From Desulfovermiculus sp041686195 (GTDB lineage Bacteria > Desulfobacterota > Desulfovibrionia > Desulfovibrionales > Desulfothermaceae): a DNA stretch of 64,000 nt. Below, piece after piece: positions 1 through 6,338 of this stretch. Numbering within the stretch: the first letter of the stretch is position 1; every line of letters begins with the position of its first letter. The notes below the pieces were generated by a model. The model saw only the letters and a program-made list of their open reading frames with translations, had not been told where the DNA came from and searched no databases. Position numbers and translations under genes: made by a program. Location: the NCBI GenBank assembly GCA_041686195.1, contig JAWLEI010000006.1:1-64000 (forward strand), given 5' to 3'.

Positions 1-58
1 TTCGCTTTGCATTCAATGGTCAGGGCTGCATGGAAATTTGCAATAAAGGCATGGAGAA

Positions 59-1492
59 ATGTTGAGTGAATACTTTCTCTGGGACGTGGGCGGATGGGGC
101 ATTCGGCTGGGCATGATCCCGATTATCGGCATGCGCAAGGACAACCCCACCACCAGCCTGGCCTGGGTGGCGATTATTTTCATCACCCCCTGGATCGGAC
201 TTTTATTGTATCTCCTCCTGGAAGAACACGGCCTGAGCAAACCCAGGCTGTCTCGACGAATCAAAAAACACATAAACTTCCACTTGGCCAACTCCAGGTT
301 TCGGGCCTGCCCCAATCGAGAAGATAGTCAGCTTGATCTTGATTACCAGCCGCTGGTATACTTGGCAGAGAAACACGGAGGCTTGCCTCTGCTGGGTGGG
401 AACAGTATCGGCCTCATATCTGATGTGACCGAATTTATTGATTTGCTGGTTGCAGACATTTCGCAATCCCGCAGTCATGTTCATCTCCTGTTTTATATTT
501 TCAGAGACGATGCAACCGGTCTCAAGGTAGCCAGAGCTCTGGCTGATGCAGCCCGGCGGGGCGTGGATTGCAGGGTGTTGGCTGATGACGTGGGATCAAG
601 AGGTTTGTTTTCCGGATTGGGGCGGTGGATGAGAGAGCAGGGAGTGCAGGTGGAGGCGGCCTTGCCCTCCAACCCTTTGCGCATGAAGCTGGCCAGGGTG
701 GATATCCGCAATCACCGCAAGCTTGTAGTTATAGACGGTCAGGTGGGATATGCCGGATCGCAAAACATTGTTGAACCTGAATACGGACACAAAAAGGCCG
801 GACAATGGCATGATATCATGGTCAGGATCAAGGGGCCGACGGTAAGCCAGCTGCAGTCTGTATTTGTCGAGGACTGGTTCTATGAGAACCAGGAGCTGCT
901 CGAATTTCCTGATCTCTATCCTGTTTCAGTCAGCGAAGGTCATGCCGCAGTGCAGGTAGTGCCCACCGGGCTGGACAAGCAGGCCGGAAGCTTTCAGGAT
1001 CTCATCATTCATGCCATAAATACAGCCAGGCACTGCGTGTCCGTGGTTTCTCCCTATTTTATTCCTAATGACGGCCTGATCACTGCTTTACGATTGGCGG
1101 CTACGGCCCGGAGCGTGGAAGTGAACATCATCGTACCCGACAGGAGTGATCACCTCCTGGTGGACCAAGCCAGTGCCTATTACTGCGGTGCGGTTATGCA
1201 GGGCGGGGCCAATGTGTATTTGTTTCAGGAAGGCATGCTGCATACCAAGATCATCACCATAGATCAAGCCATGGCTATCGTTGGGTCAGCCAACTTCGAC
1301 ATCCGTTCGTTTTATCTGAACATGGAGCTGGTCAGCATTATCTTCGATTCTGGGTTTAACTCTCACCTCAACCAGGTGCTTGGCCGCTATAAGCAGCAGT
1401 CCGTCCAGGTGGATCCCGCCACATGGTTTCAACGCCCGCTGTACAAAAGAGCAGTCGAGGGCATGGTCAAGATATTCAGCCCGTTGCTCTAA
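59..1492 (+). CDS. cls: Cardiolipin synthase (phospholipase D family)
   Basis: Membrane-bound phosphatidyltransferase that condenses two phosphatidylglycerols, or PG with another phospholipid, to make cardiolipin. The 477 residues match the usual ClsA length of about 480. A hydrophobic N-terminus with one clear membrane segment (about residues 35-55, after the DNPTTSLAW motif) is followed by two HKD motifs: HRKLVVIDG near residue 220 and HTKIITID near residue 400, each trailed by a G-S-x-N signature. ATG at 59 is the first start seen, but its GGAG lies only 2 nt upstream, so a start outside the window edge cannot be excluded. It is a single gene; the next gene begins about 200 bp later. Confidence 0.93.
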   Translation: MLSEYFLWDVGGWGIRLGMIPIIGMRKDNPTTSLAWVAIIFITPWIGLLLYLLLEEHGLSKPRLSRRIKKHINFHLANSRFRACPNREDSQLDLDYQPLVYLAEKHGGLPLLGGNSIGLISDVTEFIDLLVADISQSRSHVHLLFYIFRDDATGLKVARALADAARRGVDCRVLADDVGSRGLFSGLGRWMREQGVQVEAALPSNPLRMKLARVDIRNHRKLVVIDGQVGYAGSQNIVEPEYGHKKAGQWHDIMVRIKGPTVSQLQSVFVEDWFYENQELLEFPDLYPVSVSEGHAAVQVVPTGLDKQAGSFQDLIIHAINTARHCVSVVSPYFIPNDGLITALRLAATARSVEVNIIVPDRSDHLLVDQASAYYCGAVMQGGANVYLFQEGMLHTKIITIDQAMAIVGSANFDIRSFYLNMELVSIIFDSGFNSHLNQVLGRYKQQSVQVDPATWFQRPLYKRAVEGMVKIFSPLL

Positions 1493-1659
1493 CTTCCTTC
1501 CAGATTCACGTCATACATGTTCTGTTCTCTCCTCTCATTGAGAGATGTAAATAAATTTTTCCTGGGACAAGGTGGTTCGAATGTTGCAATCACTTCCACA
1601 AGGACCTAGGATGAATATGTACTGATACGCAGTTCCCAGGAGAACGCCTTGAGCCATGG

Positions 1660-1678
1660 CAGCCGGACCATCCGGCTG
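1660..1678 (+). promoter_or_regulatory. Inverted repeat abutting the ribosome site of the sigma-54 activator gene
   Basis: CAGCCGGA and TCCGGCTG form a perfect 8-bp inverted repeat around a CCA loop. It ends one base before the AAAGGA Shine-Dalgarno (1679-1684) of the activator gene. It could be a 5'UTR hairpin affecting translation or an operator; the sequence does not decide which. Confidence 0.45.
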
Positions 1679-1694
1679 AAAGGAACGCTTGCCA

Positions 1695-3047
1695 ATGGAA
1701 AGAGATGTCCCTCCGGTCAAACCCGACCCAGAGCCTCGCCTGGATTATCAGGAGATATTTCAATATTTACCTGAAGGCGTATTTACCATCGATACCCTGT
1801 GGAGAATTACGTCATTTAATAGGACCGCGGAAGGTCTCACCGGGTACAACAAGGACGAAGTCATCGGCCGGCACTGCTGGGAGGTGTTTTGCTCTGAACT
1901 CTGTCACAAAGGGTGTCCTTTGGGGGTTTGCTTTGAAACCGGCAAGCTGCAGATGGACCAGGAAGTCCTGGTCACCAACCGGCACGGAGTGACCAAAACG
2001 CTCATTGTCAATGTGAATATCCTGCAGGACAAAGACGGCACGATCCAGGGAGGAATTGAAACTTTCCGGCCGCCGCCGGCAGGTGAGCATATTCTGTCCC
2101 GGTCCCATGCAGCCTTTGAGGGACTGATCGGCAAAAGCCCCTCCATGCAGTCCATATTTCAGATGCTCCCGGATGTAGCAGCCAGCGAAGCCAATGTCCT
2201 GCTCTGCGGTGAGAGCGGGACTGGAAAAGAAGTCCTGGCTAGGGCAATTCACAGACATTCCTGCCGGTCCAAGGGGCCTTTTGTAGCTGTCAACTGTTCT
2301 GCACTGGCAGAATCCCTGCTGGAATCAGAGCTTTTCGGGCATGAAAAAGGGGCTTTTACCGGAGCCGACAGCCGCAAGCTGGGCCGATTTGAACTGGCCA
2401 GGGGTGGAACACTTTTCCTGGATGAAATTGGAGATCTCAAGCAGCAGATCCAGGTCAAACTGCTGCGGGTTATTGAAGAGCGCGAGTTTGAAAGGGTTGG
2501 CGGGACGCGGTCTCTCCCTCTTGATGCCCGGATCATAAGCGCCACTAACAAGGATCTGGCCAAGGCCCTGGGCCAGAACCTGTTTCGGGACGATCTCTAT
2601 TTCCGACTGCGCACAGTGCCGTTTTATGTACCTCCCTTGCGAAAACGGCCGGAAGATATTCCCCCCTTGGTCTCCCATTTTTTGAAGATTCTCAACCAGC
2701 GTTACCACAAACAGGTTCGGGCCGTGGATCCCAAAGTCATGCGGATATTCATGAAACATGACTGGCCGGGGAATATACGCGAACTGGAACGAACCCTGGA
2801 GTATGCCTTTGTTTTTGTCAAAGGTCCGGTCATTTTTGAGCGCCATTTGCCGGAAATCACGATCAAAAATCACCAGCAGACCTCCATGGAAGACCACGCG
2901 GGCCAGGCACATAAAGGCGCAAGCGACAAACAGTCAATACTCTTAGCTTTGTCCAAATCCGACGGCAACAGGCAACATGCCGCAGACATGCTCGGCATCA
3001 GCCGGACTTCCCTCTGGCGACGGATGAAGGAATTCAATCTGACCTGA
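1695..3047 (+). CDS. Sigma-54-dependent activator with cysteine-rich PAS domain
   Basis: Bacterial enhancer-binding protein of 450 residues with PAS, AAA+ and Fis-type helix-turn-helix domains. The PAS domain (about 15-125) carries five closely spaced cysteines (61, 66, 70, 74, 79), suggesting a redox, metal or Fe-S sensing input (inference). The AAA+ domain has Walker A GESGTGKE (172-179), the sigma-54-contacting GAFTGA loop (219-224) and a Walker B TLFLDE (239-244). The C-terminal ~35 residues form a Fis-like HTH. I chose ATG 1695, 10 nt after AAAGGA, over an in-frame TTG at 1689. It lies directly upstream of, and parallel to, an operon with a matching sigma-54 promoter, so it is very probably that operon's dedicated activator. 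There is no receiver domain, so the signal is probably sensed directly. Confidence 0.93.
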   Translation: MERDVPPVKPDPEPRLDYQEIFQYLPEGVFTIDTLWRITSFNRTAEGLTGYNKDEVIGRHCWEVFCSELCHKGCPLGVCFETGKLQMDQEVLVTNRHGVTKTLIVNVNILQDKDGTIQGGIETFRPPPAGEHILSRSHAAFEGLIGKSPSMQSIFQMLPDVAASEANVLLCGESGTGKEVLARAIHRHSCRSKGPFVAVNCSALAESLLESELFGHEKGAFTGADSRKLGRFELARGGTLFLDEIGDLKQQIQVKLLRVIEEREFERVGGTRSLPLDARIISATNKDLAKALGQNLFRDDLYFRLRTVPFYVPPLRKRPEDIPPLVSHFLKILNQRYHKQVRAVDPKVMRIFMKHDWPGNIRELERTLEYAFVFVKGPVIFERHLPEITIKNHQQTSMEDHAGQAHKGASDKQSILLALSKSDGNRQHAADMLGISRTSLWRRMKEFNLT

Positions 3048-3050
3048 ACA

Positions 3051-3100
3051 TGTTTCAATCATGTTTCAGTGTTTCATATTCTGTTTCACTTCCTGTTTCA
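3051..3100 (+). promoter_or_regulatory. Five TGTTTCA repeats, probable activator binding array (UAS)
   Basis: TGTTTCA occurs at 3051, 3062, 3070, 3082 and 3094, a start-to-start spacing of 11, 8, 12 and 12 bp, so most copies sit roughly one helical turn apart. The array lies 80-130 bp upstream of the -24/-12 promoter at 3181, the usual distance for sigma-54 enhancers. The first copy is half of the imperfect palindrome TGAACATGTTTCA, which includes the activator's stop codon. Assignment as the binding site of the preceding activator is inference. Confidence 0.7.
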
Positions 3101-3180
3101 CTTTCTGCCATTTCCTCTCCTGACTGATCATTTCGCCTCCCAGCACTTCATTTATCCATAAATTCAAAACATTAGATAAT

Positions 3181-3196
3181 TGGCACATTGCTTGCT
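3181..3196 (+). promoter_or_regulatory. Sigma-54 (-24/-12) promoter of the NADH/HdrA operon
   Basis: TGGCAC-N5-TTGCT (TGGCAC 3181-3186, TTGCT 3192-3196) is an exact match to the RpoN consensus TGGCAC-N5-TTGCW with correct spacing. Transcription would start near 3208 and give a leader of about 57 nt before the NuoE-like gene. It sits between a sigma-54 activator gene and the operon. Confidence 0.9.
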
Positions 3197-3264
3197 GCCA
3201 GAAACATACAGGCACATTTTTGCATCAGGAGCAGCAACCAGATTCACCGTGCAAGGGGGAGCAG

Positions 3265-3729
3265 ATGATCTCGCATGAATCGCGCATCGATGAAATCACC
3301 GAGCGGTATCCAGCCAGTCCTGAGTACCTGATATTTATGCTCCAGGATATTCAGAAAAGCTACGGTTACATCCCGCCCGAGGCCATGGATCTGATCTGTG
3401 AACAGACCGGTGTCCCGGCTTCTCAGGCCTATTCTGTGGCCACCTTCTATCAGTCCTTTCGCCTCACACCCCAGGGAGAGCACACCATCAAGGTCTGCCT
3501 GGGCACGGCATGTCACTTGAAAGGGGGACAGCGAATCATGGATGAGTTGAAGCGGCGGCTGCAGGTCGAACCGGGTGAGACCACCCCGGACATGAAGTTC
3601 ACCTACACCTCGGTCAACTGTGTGGGGGCCTGCGCCCTAGCGCCGGTAATGGTTATCGATGACCAGTATTATCCCAGTATCACGGTCAGAAAGCTGGAAA
3701 AACAACTCAAGGCCTTGAGCCGTGAATAA
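3265..3729 (+). CDS. NuoE/HndA-like thioredoxin-fold [2Fe-2S] subunit
   Basis: Small electron-transfer subunit that pairs with the FMN/NADH subunit encoded next, as in NuoE-NuoF of complex I, HndA of the NADP-reducing hydrogenase and BamG of the class II benzoyl-CoA reductase complex. It has 154 residues: a helical N-terminus, then a thioredoxin-like fold with four [2Fe-2S] ligands, C78, C83, C119 and C123 (VCLGTAC ... NCVGAC). I chose ATG 3265 behind AAGGGGGAG; an in-frame TTG at 3220 has no good ribosome site. First gene of the sigma-54 operon, 17 bp before the NuoF-like gene. Confidence 0.93.
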   Translation: MISHESRIDEITERYPASPEYLIFMLQDIQKSYGYIPPEAMDLICEQTGVPASQAYSVATFYQSFRLTPQGEHTIKVCLGTACHLKGGQRIMDELKRRLQVEPGETTPDMKFTYTSVNCVGACALAPVMVIDDQYYPSITVRKLEKQLKALSRE

Positions 3730-3746
3730 CGAACAAAGGAAAAGCC

Positions 3747-5696
3747 ATGGCTGATCAAAGCACTGCCCGAAACCTGGAAAGCTGGCGTCTGGGCTCCCAT
3801 GAGGAACTCAATGAGCTGCGGGAGAATATCCTGGCCAGCCGGGATCCTGCCGGCCAGGAAATTATTGTCTGCCACGGCACAGGATGTGTGGCCAACGGAA
3901 GCCCGAAGGTGGCCCAGGCCCTGAACTCAGCCCTTCAAGCAGCAAACAAGGAGACCCAGGTCGTGCCGGAAATCAAAAAGACCGGCTGCCATGGATTCTG
4001 TTCCCGGGGGCCGCTGGTTATCGTCAATCCCTATGGATACTTTTACCAGAAGGTGGGACCCAGGGATGCTGAAGATATCGTGGAACAGAGCATACTCCAG
4101 GAAAAGCCAGTGGAGCGTCTGCTGTATAAAGACCCTCACAGTGGTAAGTCGATTTTAAGTGAAAAAGAGATTCCTTTTTATAAGCTGCAGCAACGGTCAG
4201 TGTTGCGAAATATCGGAAAGATCGACCCGACGGACATAACAGACACCATAGCTGCAGGTGGATATCAGGCCCTGGCCAAGGCCTTGACCAGCATGACCCC
4301 GCAGCAGGTGGTTGAAGAGGTGGAGAAATCCGGCTTGCGGGGCCGCGGCGGGGCCGGCTTTCCCACTGGCCGCAAGTGGCACTCGGCCCTGGCCGCAGTG
4401 GAGAAAAAAGGCAGACCGATCTACGTGGTGGTCAATGGGGATGAGGGTGATCCCGGGGCATTTATGGATCGGACCATCATGGAAGGCGATCCACATGCTG
4501 TGCTCGAAGGTCTGATCCTGGGGGCCTATGCCCTGGGTGCGCAGCAGGGGTATCTCTATGTCCGGGCCGAATATCCTCTGGCCATCCGGCACTTGGAGAA
4601 GGCTATGGCCCAGGCTCGGGAGCTGGGGCTGCTGGGTGAGAATATCCTTGATACCGGATTTTCCTTCGATGCCCGGATCAATCGGGGAGCCGGTGCATTC
4701 GTATGCGGAGAATCCACCGCCCTGTTCACTTCCATTGAGGGCAAGCCCGGAAATCCTCGTCCCAAGTATGTCCGTTCAGTGGAAGAGGGTCTCTGGGGCC
4801 GCCCTACGGTACTCAACAATGTTGAAACCTGGGCCAATGTCCCCTTGATCGTGGACAAGGGGGCGGACTGGTATGCCGGGCTGGGGGTGGCTGACAATAC
4901 TGGGACCAAGGTCTTTTCCCTGGTAGGCAAGGTCAACAACGTGGGACTGGTGGAAGTGCCCATGGGCATTTCACTGGGCCGGATTATTGAGGATATAGGA
5001 GGCGGCGTGCCCGGCGGCGAGCCGTTTAAGGCCGTTCAGACCGGAGGGCCTTCAGGCGGATGCATCCCGTACTCCCTCAAGGACACTCCGGTGGACTTTG
5101 ATTCTTTGGCCGAAGTGGGCTCCATGATGGGCTCCGGGGGCATGATCGTCATGGACAGCCGGGACTGTGTTGTAGACATCAGCCGCTACTTCTTGCGTTT
5201 TCTGGAAGAGGAATCATGCGGCAAGTGCATTCCCTGCCGTCTGGGGCTGGTCCGGATGCGCAAGATGCTCGATACGTTCTCAGCCGGGAAAGGGACAGTA
5301 CAGGATGTTGAGGGTCTGATCAGTCTGTCTCAGGCGGTCAAGGATGGTTCTTTGTGCGCTTTGGGCGGGAGTGCCCCCAATCCGGTCCTGACCACCCTGA
5401 AGTACTTCCGGGAAGAATATATGGCCCATATCCAGAATCATGAGTGCCCGGCCGGGGTGTGCAAGGACCTGATCACGTACTTCATTGATCCAAAGCTGTG
5501 TACCGGCTGCGGAGTCTGCGCCCGGCAATGCCCGCAGGGGTGCATCAGCGGTGAGGATAAAGAGCCGCATATCATTGATGCAAGCCGTTGTATCCGATGC
5601 GGAATCTGCCTGGAGTCCTGCAAGTTTGGTGCGGTGCGGGTGGAACCTGGTTACCGTACGGAGGATGCGACTGTACAGCGCGCTGAAAGCACATGA
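3747..5696 (+). CDS. NuoF/HndC-like NADH-binding flavoprotein with extra Fe-S domains
   Basis: NAD(P)H-oxidising subunit of 649 residues, like HndC/HydB of NAD(P)-linked hydrogenases and BamH. Order of domains: an N-terminal thioredoxin-like [2Fe-2S] domain (C42, C47, C81, C85), the NADH site GRGGAGFPTG, the FMN site NGDEGDPGAFMDR, the [4Fe-4S] N3-type motif ESCGKCIPC with a distal cysteine (SLCALGG), and a C-terminal 2x[4Fe-4S] ferredoxin (CTGCGVCARQCP and CIRCGICLESC). Canonical NuoF lacks both the first and last domains, so this is the hydrogenase/Bam-type subunit. ATG 3747 has AAAGGA upstream. Its stop codon overlaps a possible ATG of the next gene (ATGA). Confidence 0.95.
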   Translation: MADQSTARNLESWRLGSHEELNELRENILASRDPAGQEIIVCHGTGCVANGSPKVAQALNSALQAANKETQVVPEIKKTGCHGFCSRGPLVIVNPYGYFYQKVGPRDAEDIVEQSILQEKPVERLLYKDPHSGKSILSEKEIPFYKLQQRSVLRNIGKIDPTDITDTIAAGGYQALAKALTSMTPQQVVEEVEKSGLRGRGGAGFPTGRKWHSALAAVEKKGRPIYVVVNGDEGDPGAFMDRTIMEGDPHAVLEGLILGAYALGAQQGYLYVRAEYPLAIRHLEKAMAQARELGLLGENILDTGFSFDARINRGAGAFVCGESTALFTSIEGKPGNPRPKYVRSVEEGLWGRPTVLNNVETWANVPLIVDKGADWYAGLGVADNTGTKVFSLVGKVNNVGLVEVPMGISLGRIIEDIGGGVPGGEPFKAVQTGGPSGGCIPYSLKDTPVDFDSLAEVGSMMGSGGMIVMDSRDCVVDISRYFLRFLEEESCGKCIPCRLGLVRMRKMLDTFSAGKGTVQDVEGLISLSQAVKDGSLCALGGSAPNPVLTTLKYFREEYMAHIQNHECPAGVCKDLITYFIDPKLCTGCGVCARQCPQGCISGEDKEPHIIDASRCIRCGICLESCKFGAVRVEPGYRTEDATVQRAEST

Positions 5697-5734
5697 GCTC
5701 TGACTGTGAAAAAACGTTCAAGGAGCCACAGCCA

Positions 5735-6313
5735 ATGATGACCATTTGTATTGACGGGCAGGAGGTTCAGGCCAGACCGGGCTGGACTGTTCTGGAAACA
5801 GCCAGGCACCACGGTTTTTATATCCCCACCCTTTGTTACCATGAGGCAGTGAGTCCAAGCGGGGTCTGCCGCATGTGTCTTGTACAACTCGGAGAGGGGC
5901 CACAGGCGAAACTGGTCGCTTCCTGCATGTATCCGGTGGCTGAGGGAATGAAAATATTTACAGATTCTGATCGGGTCCGCAATGTGCGGCGCTGGATTCT
6001 GGAAATGCTCTTGTCTGAATGCCCGGCCAGCAAAGAAATTCAGGATTTGGCCGCCAGGTACAGCGTGACTGGAACCAGGTTTGAAGTGGAAAACCCGGAG
6101 GAGCAGTGCATGCTCTGCGGACTGTGTACCCGGGTGTGCACAGAAGTGGTCGGACTGGCGGCTATATCCACTGTCAGCAGGGGAGTGCACAAAAAAATTG
6201 GCACCCCTTTTCTGCGGCCCACCGAGGTCTGTGTCGAATGCGGCTGCTGTGTGACCATATGCCCGACGAATGCCATGCAGGCCAGGATCGACTCGGTGCG
6301 CGGAGTATCTTAA
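5735..6313 (+). CDS. NuoG N-terminus-like [2Fe-2S]/2x[4Fe-4S] ferredoxin subunit
   Basis: Electron-relay protein of 192 residues that resembles only the N-terminal Fe-S part of NuoG or of the hydrogenase subunit HndD/HydA. There is a plant-type [2Fe-2S] domain (C34, C45, C48, C64) and two [4Fe-4S] motifs (CMLCGLCTRVC, CVECGCCVTICP). The His-Cys3 cluster motif between them has decayed to LLSECPASKEI. No H-cluster or molybdopterin domain follows, so it is a wire without its own catalytic site. I chose ATG 5735 because a perfect AAGGAG lies 9 nt upstream; ATG 5693, overlapping the previous stop, would add 14 residues. It links the NADH subunits to the HdrA-like protein. Confidence 0.88.
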   Translation: MMTICIDGQEVQARPGWTVLETARHHGFYIPTLCYHEAVSPSGVCRMCLVQLGEGPQAKLVASCMYPVAEGMKIFTDSDRVRNVRRWILEMLLSECPASKEIQDLAARYSVTGTRFEVENPEEQCMLCGLCTRVCTEVVGLAAISTVSRGVHKKIGTPFLRPTEVCVECGCCVTICPTNAMQARIDSVRGVS

Positions 6314-6338
6314 CTATTCAGGGGAGGAGGCAAAACCC

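Noticed and set aside
1500..1560. CTCTC...GAGAG stem as terminator of cls
   Set aside because: The stem is short (5 bp) and the T run does not follow it directly, so support is too weak.
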